Shown piece by piece: positions 24,569 through 33,071 of a stretch of 33,661 bases of DNA; position 1 is the stretch's first letter; the number at the start of each line of letters is the position of its first letter. Position numbers and translations under genes: made by a program. A model generated the notes under the pieces. It searched no databases. It was not told the origin of the DNA and saw nothing but the letters and a program-made list of their open reading frames with translations. The DNA comes from Azospirillum griseum (GTDB lineage Bacteria > Pseudomonadota > Alphaproteobacteria > Azospirillales > Azospirillaceae): assembly GCF_003966125.1 (NCBI RefSeq), contig NZ_RXMA01000039.1, forward strand, positions 1-33,661, given 5' to 3'.

Positions 24569-26016
24569 GACGGCTCCCGCGCCGGACGGGGTTGCGCGGC
24601 GCTGTTGCTGGCCGGGCCGCCGGGGCCGTTTTCCGGCGGCGACGCGCCGTCGGTCGGCGGTGGGCGGCGGCGCGGCGCGTCGAGGTTGTTGGGATCGCGC
24701 GGCGCGCGGTCACGCGGGCGTTCGCCGTTGGCGTTCGCCGTGGGCGCACCGGCCGGGGCGGCGTTGGGAGCGGCGGAGCCGGTCGGGGTTTCCGTTGGCG
24801 ACGTCCCGCGCGGCGGTGGATCGACCAGACGGACGCGCGAGCCGGGTTGCAGGCGGTATTGGCCATCGACGACCACCCGTTCGCCGGGGGTCAGGCCCTC
24901 GTCGATGATCGCCTTGTTCTCCTCCAGCCGGGCCACCTTGATCGGGCGCTGCTCGACGGTCTGGTCGTCCTTGAGGACATAGGCGAAGGTCCCCTGTGGG
25001 CCGCGCTGCACGACGGTCCCCGGCACGGTGGTCGCCCCACGCCGGACCGACGCCAACAGCCGGACGTTGACGAAGCCGCCGGGCCACAGCCGTTGCGGGT
25101 CGTTGGGCAGGGTGGCTTTCAGCCGGATGGTGCCGGTCCCGGTGTCGATCATGTTGTCGATCACCGCCAGCGTTCCCGTCCCCAGCACGGCCTTGCCCTC
25201 GCGGTCCAGCGCCTGCACGGTCACATCGCCGCGCGACTGGGCGTCGACGATGGCGGGCAGCAGCTTTTCCGGCAGGGTGAAGACGACGGCGATGGGCTGC
25301 ACCTGGGTGATGGTGACAAGGCCGCTCTGGTCGCTCGACCGCACCATGTTGCCCTGGTCGAGGGAGCGCAGGCCGATCCGCCCGCTGATCGGCGCGGTGA
25401 TGGTGGTGTAGTTCAACTGGACCTGCACCGCCTCGATCGCCGCGTCGTCGGCGCGCAACTGCGCCTCATACTGCGTGACCTGGGCGCGCTGGGTGTCCAC
25501 CGTCTGTTTCGCCGCGAACTCCCGCAGGCTGAGGTTGCGTTCCAGATCGCGGCGGGCGTTGGCGAGCAGTGCCTCGTCCTGCGCCTTTTTCGCCAGGGCC
25601 TGGGCCAACTGCGCCTGAAGCGGGCGGGAATCGATCACCGCCAGCACGTCGCCCGCCTTGACGATCTGGCCTTCGCGCAGGTCCAGCCGTTGCAGCTCGC
25701 CATCCACCCGCGCGCGGACGGTGACGCTGTTGAAGGCCTGGACGGTGCCGATGCCGTCAAACCAGATCGGCACATCCTCCCGCGCCACCGTCCCGGCCTG
25801 CACCGCGACGACGGAGTTGCGCGCGCCGGGGCCACCGCCGGGAGGACCACCCGGCCCGCCAGGGGGAGGCCCGCCTGGCCCACCCGGAGGGGGGCCGCCG
25901 GGCGCACCGGTCGTGGTCCCGGGATGAACCAGCTTGTCCCGCACGGCGTAGCCGACGCCGCCCACCAACCCGGCCAACACAAGGCCGGTGATGACCGGCT
26001 TCCAACGCATACCCAT
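24565..26016 (-). CDS. mdtA: RND efflux membrane-fusion (adaptor) protein, MdtA-like
   Basis: A 483-residue periplasmic adaptor. After an N-terminal anchor (about 8-24) comes an unusual Gly/Pro run of GGPPP-type units (about 39-64), then the biotinyl-lipoyl half-motifs (VRARVDGELQRLDLREGQIV, then TTITAPISGRIGLRSLDQG), a helical hairpin between them, and the beta-barrel region. Residues from about 400 to the end form a Pro/Ala/Arg-rich tail that looks disordered. The first ATG (26016) has AGGA about six bases upstream; ATG 26010 is an alternative. It is first in the pump operon, 87 bases beyond the stop of the upstream hydrolase gene. Confidence 0.9.
   Translation of the reverse strand: MGMRWKPVITGLVLAGLVGGVGYAVRDKLVHPGTTTGAPGGPPPGGPGGPPPGGPGGPPGGGPGARNSVVAVQAGTVAREDVPIWFDGIGTVQAFNSVTVRARVDGELQRLDLREGQIVKAGDVLAVIDSRPLQAQLAQALAKKAQDEALLANARRDLERNLSLREFAAKQTVDTQRAQVTQYEAQLRADDAAIEAVQVQLNYTTITAPISGRIGLRSLDQGNMVRSSDQSGLVTITQVQPIAVVFTLPEKLLPAIVDAQSRGDVTVQALDREGKAVLGTGTLAVIDNMIDTGTGTIRLKATLPNDPQRLWPGGFVNVRLLASVRRGATTVPGTVVQRGPQGTFAYVLKDDQTVEQRPIKVARLEENKAIIDEGLTPGERVVVDGQYRLQPGSRVRLVDPPPRGTSPTETPTGSAAPNAAPAGAPTANANGERPRDRAPRDPNNLDAPRRRPPPTDGASPPENGPGGPASNSAAQPRPAREPS
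25824..25902 (-). repeat. Gly/Pro tandem low-complexity repeat in the adaptor gene
   Basis: The DNA repeats a GGxGGxCCxCC-like unit encoding GGPPPGGP iterations at residues 39-64 of the adaptor. It resembles a collagen-like or flexible spacer and is a likely site of length variation by slippage. Confidence 0.75.
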
Positions 26017-26103
26017 GATCGTCCTGACCGTCGTCCGAGAATCTCACCACACAAGAGACCCATGATACGGGCGAAAGCGCGGCACTCGTCGGTCGGTCGG
26101 GTG

Positions 26104-27321
26104 TTATTTTTCGGGGATGGGGATGTTTTCGGTCGGAAGCGTGTCCGGCGGCGGGGCGGGCGGGGGCGGCAGCAGGGCGTGGGCCAGCCGCAAGCCCACA
26201 TCGTCCCGCCCGTTCTCGTCACCGTTCAGGATCAGCAGGATCGTCCGGTTGACCTCGGGGTAATGCCAGGCTTCGCAGCGGAAGCCGCCCAGACGGCCGG
26301 GATGGCCCAGCTTCTTGCCCCAATCGCTGTCCTCCACGACCAGACCAAAGCCATAACCCTCGTCGTTCTCCTCCCCCGCGCGGTCCTCCACCATCGCCGC
26401 CAGGGTTTCCGGGCGCAAAAGACGGCCCGGCTGGCGGAACAGCGCGCTCATGAAGCGATCCAGGTCGGTGATGGTCGTCGTCACCGGGGCGTCGCCCAAC
26501 GGGCTGGAATAGGCGTAGGCGCTGGAATCGACGCGCGGACGCCCCTTCTTGACCGCTGCCTGATAGCCATGGGCCAGGTTGACCTCGCTCAACGCAGCCC
26601 CCAGCGTGGTGGCGGTCATGCCCGCCGGGCGGAAAATGCGGGCGTTCAGGGACTCGGCCAGCGGCCGCCGGTCGAGTTTTTCAATGATCCGGCCCAACAG
26701 CAGGAAATTGGTGTTGGAATAGGCGTATTGGCCGGGCGTGGTCGGGGTGCCGCAGGGGGATTTGGTCAACGCCTCCTCCACCGTCCAACGCGGGCTGGGG
26801 TGGCGGGGAACCGGCGTCTTGGCGTTGCGCAGGCAATCGGGAATGCCCGACCGTTGGCTGAGCAGGTCGCCCACAGTCGCCGTGGCGAGATGGGGCAGGC
26901 GGGCGGCCCCCGGCAGACCGATCAGGGGCATCACCGGGCTGTCGAGGGACAGTTTCCCCTCTTCCACCAACTGCAACACCGCAACCGCCGTCATCATTTT
27001 GCCGGTGGAGGCGATGTGGAAACGGGTGTCGGGGCGGACCGGACGCGGCTTGCTGGCGGAGGCTTTCGGCAGTTCCGCCACCCCGGCGGCGGCGATCTGC
27101 GGCGGCCCGTCGGGCCCGGACACCAGCAGCACACCACCCGGCGCGCCATAACGCCGGAGTTGGGCGGCCAGCGCCTCGTCGAACTGGGCTTGCGTCACCG
27201 CGTGTGACGGTGGGGCCGGGTCGGGGGCGGGCGTCTGGGCCATGGCACCCCCGACGCAGGCGACGGCACCACCGATCAGAGCCAGAATCGGCGCACGCGA
27301 CACGGAACAGGGCAGGGGCAT
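26104..27321 (-). CDS. Exported serine hydrolase (class C beta-lactamase/DD-peptidase family)
   Basis: A 405-residue protein of the PF00144 beta-lactamase-like family. The catalytic SxxK is STGK (Ser105, Lys108 counting from ATG 27321); the second motif Y-S-N is in YAYSNTNFLLLGRII; GHPGRLGG near the C-terminal end may be the third motif. The N-terminus, PILALIGGAVACVGGAMAQ, is a signal peptide with possible cleavage after AMA, or a weak lipobox at AVAC (Cys21). Members include D-amino-acid peptidases, esterases and true beta-lactamases, so the substrate is open. A TTG start at 27363 would overlap the DUF1345 stop, but the ATG at 27321 gives a clean signal sequence. It is the last gene of a three-gene unit. 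Confidence 0.83.
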   Translation of the reverse strand: MPLPCSVSRAPILALIGGAVACVGGAMAQTPAPDPAPPSHAVTQAQFDEALAAQLRRYGAPGGVLLVSGPDGPPQIAAAGVAELPKASASKPRPVRPDTRFHIASTGKMMTAVAVLQLVEEGKLSLDSPVMPLIGLPGAARLPHLATATVGDLLSQRSGIPDCLRNAKTPVPRHPSPRWTVEEALTKSPCGTPTTPGQYAYSNTNFLLLGRIIEKLDRRPLAESLNARIFRPAGMTATTLGAALSEVNLAHGYQAAVKKGRPRVDSSAYAYSSPLGDAPVTTTITDLDRFMSALFRQPGRLLRPETLAAMVEDRAGEENDEGYGFGLVVEDSDWGKKLGHPGRLGGFRCEAWHYPEVNRTILLILNGDENGRDDVGLRLAHALLPPPPAPPPDTLPTENIPIPEK

Positions 27322-27359
27322 GAACGGCAATCCGAATGTTGTGCGGATCGGCGGTGGCG

Positions 27360-28046
27360 TCAATTGACCAACCCGACGGCCAGATTCACCACCAAGGCCA
27401 GAACCGTGGTGTTGAACAGAAAGGACAGGATGCCGTGCATCAACACCACCCGGCGCAGAGGGGCGCTGCGGGTGATGACATCCGACACCTGCGCGGTCAT
27501 TCCGACGGTGAAGCTGAAATACAGAAACTCCAGATAATCCGGCTGGTCGTTGCCTGGAAACTCCAGCGGCTTCGCGCCAGCCCGGTGCGGGCTGTCCAGC
27601 CAGTAGTCATGGGCGTAATGCTGGGCGAAAAAGACGTGCAGAAAGCCCCACGACAGCAGGACCGTGACGGTGGCCACCCCGGCGACCGCCCCGGCGTGCG
27701 GCGATCCTTTGGCCGTCACCAACTCCACCCAGATGGCGATCAGCGTGGCCGTCGCCACCAGCATCGCCCCGGCCAGCACCCCCACCTTGCCGGGATCGAG
27801 CCGTTGCGCCCGCAACCGGATGGATTCGACGCTGGCCCGCAGCATGACCGGAGTGGACAGCAGAAGATACAGGGCCACGCCGCTGTCCCAACCCACCAGA
27901 GCGGCGGTGACGGGCCGCACCCACAAGCTGCCAAGGACCGCCAGAACCAGCGCCAGAGCGGCTGCGATCAGCAGTGACGGGCGGTTGCCCAGATGACTGA
28001 CGACGTGCCGCACGCTGCGCCGCGCCCGCCCGACACCCGACGTCAT
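27360..28046 (-). CDS. DUF1345 family membrane protein
   Basis: A 228-residue integral membrane protein with about five to six spans (near 23-43, 47-67, 88-110, 117-141, 172-190 and 200-226). The family signature is clear in HVFFAQHYAHDYW (137-149) and in FLYFSFTVGMTAQVSDV (174-190). Function of DUF1345 is unknown; the FTxGMTxQxSDV loop recalls pore-like elements but no activity is established. It begins 11 bases after the DedA/ATP-grasp gene and ends at the hydrolase, so all three are likely cotranscribed. Confidence 0.87.
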   Translation of the reverse strand: MTSGVGRARRSVRHVVSHLGNRPSLLIAAALALVLAVLGSLWVRPVTAALVGWDSGVALYLLLSTPVMLRASVESIRLRAQRLDPGKVGVLAGAMLVATATLIAIWVELVTAKGSPHAGAVAGVATVTVLLSWGFLHVFFAQHYAHDYWLDSPHRAGAKPLEFPGNDQPDYLEFLYFSFTVGMTAQVSDVITRSAPLRRVVLMHGILSFLFNTTVLALVVNLAVGLVN

Positions 28047-28057
28047 CGGTTCCGGCT

Positions 28058-29815
28058 TCAGTTGGACGCCGGATACAGCGGCAACAGGTTTTGCTGACGC
28101 CGTTGGAACCGCACCAGTTCCATCGCGGTCAACGGCTTCACCCCAAGGGCGCGGTTGACGGCGGCGACCTCAAACATCAGCGCCTGTTGGTGGAACAGCA
28201 CGGCATAGGCATCGCCCAGACGAAAGTCGGGATCCCACATGTGGATGGCCTCGGCCCCGGCCCCGTTCACCTCAATGATGGTGAAGGCTTCACCCCGCTG
28301 CAAGCGTTCAACCGACTCGAAACGGATGTCGAAGCGGCCAAAATGGAACCCGGGCATCGCATCGGCGATCTCGTCAAAGCGCGCGGTCAAGGTGGCGGTG
28401 ACGTGGGCGCAGGCGTCCTTGTACAGCCCGCCGACGCGGCTGCTGCCGACCAGGGACAGGCGGACGATCTCACCCTCCGGCGGCACCTCGTCCAGCCGGT
28501 CGGCCAGGGCCTGATGATGCAAATCAGCCTTCCAGGCGGCGCGCGGGTCGCGCGCGATCAAGACCCGCAAGGTCGAACGGCCATCGCCAACCACATGCGG
28601 GTAATAGCGGAAGGTCATGGAGAAGATGCGGCCCGACAATTCACCCGGCTTGCGCACGTAAAACACCCCGGCCTCTCCGGCGTGGGGCACATAATCCTGC
28701 AGAATCACCCGGCAATTCTCGGGAAACTCCGACAGATAGCGTTTCAGATCGGCGACGTCCTGAACCAGACGCACGCCGATGCCGCGCCACCCGATGTCCG
28801 GCTTGGCCACCAGCGGAAAAGCAACGCCGCTTGCGGCCACCACGGCCGCCAACTCCGCCTCCGTCAGATCCGCGCGGTTGACCAGATCGCGGGACTGCGC
28901 CACCCACTGGCGCGCCTCCGGCCCGATCAGGTCGATGCATTGGATTTTCGACTCGCCCAACAAGCCGCCCGCTTCAATCGATGGGTTGGCCGCCGTGGGC
29001 AAGGACAGGCTACGGTGGCGAAAACCCAGCGCAAACCATTGAATGACCAGGGGGATGTAGAACAGAAGCGGCGGAATGCGTTCGGCGAAACCAATGGTTT
29101 TGGATCCCGCCGGAACCACCGGCATGCCGGGCAGAGCAATGTCGTGCGGGGTGGGCATCCCCTTCAACGCGGCGGGCAAATGCGGTTCGACCGCGCGGTA
29201 CAGCCGTTGCCAAAGCCCGGAGGCGGCGCAGCGCATGGTGCGCGTGCGCAGGCCGACGATCACCAGGACCACCGCCAGACCGATGGCCTGCATTTCAACC
29301 GCCGCCGCTTCAAGAGAGGATGTCATCAGCGTCAGCAGCAACCAAACGTGGATGGTGGCGGTGATGAGGGTGATGAGGATGAAGCGGACAAACGGGACCT
29401 TCATCACGCCGCAGGCGAAATAGGTGGGGAACAGAACGCCCGGAACCAGTCGGCATGTCACCAACGCGGGCAACAGATTGCGATCCAACGCCTTTTTGCA
29501 GCGCTCCAGCAACGGCCCCTCGGTCCGTCGCCGCAGCCACGCGCTGCGCAGCGACAGAATGCCCAAACAGTAAATCAGCAAGTCCCCGGCGATGATGCCC
29601 CCCAGCAAAGCCAGAGCGGCCACACCAATGTTGAGCGTGCCGACACTGATAAGACTGGCTCCCGCCGCGATGGCCACATCCTCGTGCAGCAGAGTCAGCA
29701 GGGCGAGTCCAAACAACAGGGGGAAATCGGACAAAGCTGTTATTGGTTGCAATGCGGCAAACACGGGGCGGGCGATCCGTCTGATTGGCCATTCGGCAGA
29801 GGATATGAGGGGCAA
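28058..29815 (-). CDS. DedA-type membrane domain fused to an ATP-grasp ligase domain
   Basis: A 585-residue fusion. Residues about 33-190 are a DedA/VTT (SNARE-associated) membrane domain: HEDVAIAAGA (44-53), GGIIAGDLLIYCLG (72-85), and CRLVPGVLFPTYFACG (121-136), the arginine-bearing motif of DedA transporters. A further hydrophobic stretch lies at 249-266. Residues about 270-560 form an ATP-grasp domain: KPDIGWRGIG (338-347), QDYVPHAGEAG (373-383), VVGDGRSTLRVLI (408-420), HFGRFDIRF (491-499, Asp496) and IIEVNGAGAE (513-522), matching the ATP/magnesium sites of carboxylate-amine ligases. The start appears to be TTG at 29815 with AGGGAAA upstream; no in-frame ATG is near. Substrate unknown; a ligase tied to a lipid-carrier flippase-like domain suggests envelope chemistry. 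Confidence 0.82.
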   Translation of the reverse strand: MPLISSAEWPIRRIARPVFAALQPITALSDFPLLFGLALLTLLHEDVAIAAGASLISVGTLNIGVAALALLGGIIAGDLLIYCLGILSLRSAWLRRRTEGPLLERCKKALDRNLLPALVTCRLVPGVLFPTYFACGVMKVPFVRFILITLITATIHVWLLLTLMTSSLEAAAVEMQAIGLAVVLVIVGLRTRTMRCAASGLWQRLYRAVEPHLPAALKGMPTPHDIALPGMPVVPAGSKTIGFAERIPPLLFYIPLVIQWFALGFRHRSLSLPTAANPSIEAGGLLGESKIQCIDLIGPEARQWVAQSRDLVNRADLTEAELAAVVAASGVAFPLVAKPDIGWRGIGVRLVQDVADLKRYLSEFPENCRVILQDYVPHAGEAGVFYVRKPGELSGRIFSMTFRYYPHVVGDGRSTLRVLIARDPRAAWKADLHHQALADRLDEVPPEGEIVRLSLVGSSRVGGLYKDACAHVTATLTARFDEIADAMPGFHFGRFDIRFESVERLQRGEAFTIIEVNGAGAEAIHMWDPDFRLGDAYAVLFHQQALMFEVAAVNRALGVKPLTAMELVRFQRRQQNLLPLYPASN

Positions 29816-29891
29816 ATTACATAAATTTCCCTTAGCTTCACATTAAAAGTTTTTTGGAACTCCGCGTCACCGACAATTCACCCCTATAACT

Positions 29892-29920
29892 ATATAAAAT
29901 CGTTATACCAATGATCGCAA
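29892..29920 (-). promoter_or_regulatory. Possible sigma-70 promoter for the DedA/ATP-grasp unit
   Basis: On the minus strand TTGCGA (29920-29915) and TTATAT (29897-29892) are separated by 17 bases, about 75 bases before the TTG start. The whole 29816-29930 stretch is AT-rich in contrast to the rest of the window. A plus-strand promoter for gcdH should also lie in 29816-30030, but I found only a weak TTGTGG/CACACT pair at 29929-29957. Confidence 0.35.
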
Positions 29921-30044
29921 TTATGTGTTTGTGGATATGGCAAGAACACGGCACACTGTCCTTCGTCACCCAACCCCGACCGGGTCAACGCCCCGGCCTT
30001 GATAAGCCCCGGCTTTCAACAGCCTGACACCCAGGAGACGCACC

Positions 30045-31223
30045 GTGAAGACCATGCAGTGGGACGATCCCTTCCTTCTCGACGCCCAATTGACCGAGGA
30101 TGAGAAGCTGGTGCGCGACAGCGCCCGCGCCTACTGCCAGGACAAGTTGCAGCCGCGCGTCATCTCGGCGTTCCGTGAAGAGCGCTTTGACCGCGACATT
30201 ATGTCCGAAATGGGTGAATTGGGCCTCCTGGGGCCGACCATCCCAGAGGAATATGGCGGGCCAGGCGTCAACCACGTTGCCTATGGTCTGGTGGCGCGCG
30301 AGGTTGAGCGGGTGGACAGCGGTTATCGTTCCGCCATGTCGGTGCAATCCTCGCTGGTCATGCACCCGATCTATGCCTATGGCAGCGAAGAGCAGAAGAA
30401 GAAATGGCTGCCCCGTTTGGCCAGCGGTGAGTTGATCGGCTGCTTCGGCCTGACCGAGCCGGACCATGGGTCCGATCCCGGTGGCCTGAAGACCCGCGCG
30501 ACCAAGGTCGATGGTGGCTATCTCCTGTCCGGTTCCAAGATGTGGATCACCAACTCGCCGATCAGCGATCTGGCGGTCGTTTGGGCCAAATCGGACGCCC
30601 ACGACAACAAGATCAAGGGCTTCGTCGTCGAACGCGGAACCAAGGGATTCTCCACCCCGAAGATCGAGGGCAAGCTGTCGCTCCGCGCCTCCGTCACCGG
30701 TGAAATCGTGCTCGACGAGGCCTTCGTGCCGGACGAAAACCTGCTGCCGAACGTGTCGGGTCTGGGTGGGCCGTTCGGCTGTCTGAACAAGGCGCGCTAC
30801 GGCATTGCCTGGGGCGTTCTGGGTGCCGCTGAATTCTGCTGGCACGCCGCCCGTCAATACACCCTGGACCGCAAGCAGTTTGGCCGCCCGCTGGCCGCCA
30901 ACCAGTTGATCCAGAAGAAGCTGGCCGACATGCAGACCGAAATCACGCTGGGCCTGCAAGCCTGCCTGCGCGTGGGCCGGATGATGGATGACGGCAGCTG
31001 GTCGCCGGAAATCATCTCGCTGATCAAGCGCAACAACTGCGGCAAGGCTCTGGACATCGCCCGCGTTGCCCGCGACATGCACGGCGGGAACGGCATTTCC
31101 GAAGAATTCCAGGTGATCCGTCACATGGTCAATCTGGAAACCGTCAACACCTACGAAGGCACCCACGACGTGCACGCCCTGATCCTGGGCCGCGCGCAAA
31201 CCGGCCTTCAGGCGTTCTTCTGA
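30045..31223 (+). CDS. gcdH: Glutaryl-CoA dehydrogenase
   Basis: An FAD acyl-CoA dehydrogenase that oxidises and decarboxylates glutaryl-CoA to crotonyl-CoA in lysine/tryptophan breakdown. The 392-residue protein has CFGLTEPDHGSDPGG (133-147), KMWITNSPISD (165-175), and the catalytic glutamate Glu371 in NTYEGTHDVHALILGRA. Arg95 in DSGYRSAMSVQSS matches the arginine that binds the glutaryl carboxylate in this subfamily, which favours glutaryl-CoA over simple acyl-CoAs. The start is GTG at 30045 with AGGAGA seven bases upstream; ATG 30054 is an alternative. Codon use has more C/T-ending and fewer extreme-GC codons than the neighbours, fitting high expression. It is monocistronic with its own terminator. 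Confidence 0.93.
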   Translation: MKTMQWDDPFLLDAQLTEDEKLVRDSARAYCQDKLQPRVISAFREERFDRDIMSEMGELGLLGPTIPEEYGGPGVNHVAYGLVAREVERVDSGYRSAMSVQSSLVMHPIYAYGSEEQKKKWLPRLASGELIGCFGLTEPDHGSDPGGLKTRATKVDGGYLLSGSKMWITNSPISDLAVVWAKSDAHDNKIKGFVVERGTKGFSTPKIEGKLSLRASVTGEIVLDEAFVPDENLLPNVSGLGGPFGCLNKARYGIAWGVLGAAEFCWHAARQYTLDRKQFGRPLAANQLIQKKLADMQTEITLGLQACLRVGRMMDDGSWSPEIISLIKRNNCGKALDIARVARDMHGGNGISEEFQVIRHMVNLETVNTYEGTHDVHALILGRAQTGLQAFF

Positions 31224-31230
31224 TCGGACC

Positions 31231-31264
31231 CACCCGGCCGGTCCGCGCTTGGACGGGCCGGGTG
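31231..31264 (+). other. Strong hairpin just after gcdH
   Basis: CACCCGGCC/GGCCGGGTG (31231-31239 and 31256-31264) forms nine pairs, and GTCC/GGAC extends the stem inside, closing on a 6-base loop. No T-run follows. It probably protects the 3' end of the gcdH message or adds to the true terminator 43 bases further on. Confidence 0.6.
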
Positions 31265-31306
31265 ATCCGTTTGTGTGTGACACGTGTGATCGACCTGCTG
31301 TCCTAC

Positions 31307-31338
31307 CCCTCCCCGATCCTGGTCGGGGAGGGTTTTTT
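31307..31338 (+). terminator. Rho-independent terminator of gcdH
   Basis: A perfect 10-bp stem CCCTCCCCGA/TCGGGGAGGG (31307-31316 and 31323-31332) with a 6-base loop is followed by six T's (31333-31338). It ends rightward transcription from gcdH before the convergent chemotaxis gene, whose stop is at 31365. Confidence 0.9.
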
Positions 31339-31364
31339 ACGCTCGGGTTCTGGCCAAAATTGGT

Positions 31365-33071
31365 TCAGGCCGCGCGCGCGTCCGCGTTCGCCTGATCGCG
31401 CACTTCGGTCAGGAAGCGTTCGACCTCGGCGGCCAGGGTGCGGGTCTGGTCGGACAGGCCGCGCGCGGCGGCCAACACGTTGGCGGCGGTGGCACCAGCC
31501 ATGTCGGTGGTGCTGGCGAGCGACCCGATGGTGGTGGAGACGCCTTGCGTCCCCAGGGCCGCCATTTCCACCGCCCGCGCGATCTCCTGCGTGGCGGAAT
31601 GCTGTTCGCGCACCGATTGGGTGATGTCCCCGGCGATGCCGTCGATCTCGGTGATGGTCTTGCCGATGGAACCGATGGCGGTCGCCGCCTCCCGCGTCAC
31701 CGCCTGCATGGCGTTGACCTGGGCGGCGATCTCGTCGGTGGCCTTGGCGGTCTGGTCGGCCAACCCCTTGACCTCGGTCGCCACGACGGCGAACCCCTTG
31801 CCGGCTTCCCCGGCGCGGGCGGCCTCGATGGTGGCGTTCAGCGCCAGCAGATTGGTTTGTTTGGCGATCGCGTGGATCAGGCCAACCACCTGGCCGATCC
31901 GCTCGGCGTTGCTCATCAACCCCTGCACCGTCGCGTTGGTGCGGTCGGCGTGCGACACCGCTTCGCTGGCGATGCGGGCGGAATGGCCGACCTGCTCGGT
32001 GATCCCACCGATGGAACTGGCCAGTTCGGTGGCGGCGGCCGCCGCCGACCGGACGTTGCCCTGGATGTCGTCCGATTCCCGCGCCACCGTCTTCGACTGG
32101 CCGGACGCCTGCTCCACCACACCAGCCATTTGACCGGCGCTGTCGGCCATCCCCGCCGCCGACGCGGCGATGCCCTCCACCAAGCGGATGACGGTGCGCT
32201 GGAAGCGGTCGGCCATGGCGATCAAGGCGACGCGCTTGGCCTCCTCGGCCTTCGCGTCGGACACGGCCTGTTCGGCGTTCATCCGTTCGATGGCTTGGGC
32301 GTTGTCGCGGAAGACACGGACCGACCCGGCCATCGCCCCGATTTCGTCGCGTCGGTCAGTGCCTGGCACCGTCACGCTGATGTTGCCCGACGCCAGATCC
32401 GCCATCGCCGCCGCCATCGCGCGCAGCGGCTTGATGACCATGCGGCTGAGCAGCAGGTTGAGCAAACCGATCTGCACCACCAGGGCGATCAGGCAGATGG
32501 CGATCTGGTTGCGCATCTGGTTCAGGATGGCGTCGATCTGCTGGTCGATGCTCCAGGCGATTTGCAGGGCACCGACCAAGCGGTTGCTTTTCCCGGTCAC
32601 GACCGGAACCGTGATGATGATCTGCCCCTTGGCGGACCGGGCCTGCGCACCCTTGCCCGCCAGAACGGCGTCGACCAGATCCTTGTCGGCGGTCAGGTCA
32701 TAGGGGGCAAAGCGCGGGTTGCTGAAGGTTGCGAGTTCCCCGCTGGGAGCCATCGCGCGCAGCGAGGTCAATTGCACCTCGTTGCTGTTGGCCAGCGGCA
32801 GGAATTCCGTCTCGATGGACGCCCCATCGCCCGCCACAAAGCTGGTTTTCGTGGCGTTGGCCAGCATGTCGGTCTTCACGCGGGCGTCGTGGGTCGCCAA
32901 CCGCACCGCGTCCTCATACTGCATGGACGCCTGCAACCCCATGATGACGACAAAGCCGCCGACGATGGCCGCGACAAAGGCCGCCGTCACCTTGCGCCCT
33001 ATGGTCCAGACCGGACGCGTTTTCGCACCAACCGTCACCGTGTGCTCTGCGGTTTTCGCGTCCATGGGCAT
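31365..33071 (-). CDS. Methyl-accepting chemotaxis protein
   Basis: A 568-residue chemoreceptor. The first membrane span is at about 27-47, then a periplasmic single-Cache-like domain (about 50-188) containing a VPVVTGKSNRLVGALQIAWS strand pair, a second span (190-212), a HAMP linker (211-263) and the signalling domain. The hairpin tip KQTNLLALNATIEAARAGE is in the expected place and identifies it as a CheA/CheW-coupled receptor. The C-terminus, ending NADARAA, lacks a CheR-binding pentapeptide. I use the ATG at 33071, which has AGGA about eight bases upstream; ATG 33065 and 33110 are less well placed. Ligand unknown. No other chemotaxis gene is nearby, so it is an orphan receptor. Confidence 0.93.
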   Translation of the reverse strand: MPMDAKTAEHTVTVGAKTRPVWTIGRKVTAAFVAAIVGGFVVIMGLQASMQYEDAVRLATHDARVKTDMLANATKTSFVAGDGASIETEFLPLANSNEVQLTSLRAMAPSGELATFSNPRFAPYDLTADKDLVDAVLAGKGAQARSAKGQIIITVPVVTGKSNRLVGALQIAWSIDQQIDAILNQMRNQIAICLIALVVQIGLLNLLLSRMVIKPLRAMAAAMADLASGNISVTVPGTDRRDEIGAMAGSVRVFRDNAQAIERMNAEQAVSDAKAEEAKRVALIAMADRFQRTVIRLVEGIAASAAGMADSAGQMAGVVEQASGQSKTVARESDDIQGNVRSAAAAATELASSIGGITEQVGHSARIASEAVSHADRTNATVQGLMSNAERIGQVVGLIHAIAKQTNLLALNATIEAARAGEAGKGFAVVATEVKGLADQTAKATDEIAAQVNAMQAVTREAATAIGSIGKTITEIDGIAGDITQSVREQHSATQEIARAVEMAALGTQGVSTTIGSLASTTDMAGATAANVLAAARGLSDQTRTLAAEVERFLTEVRDQANADARAA

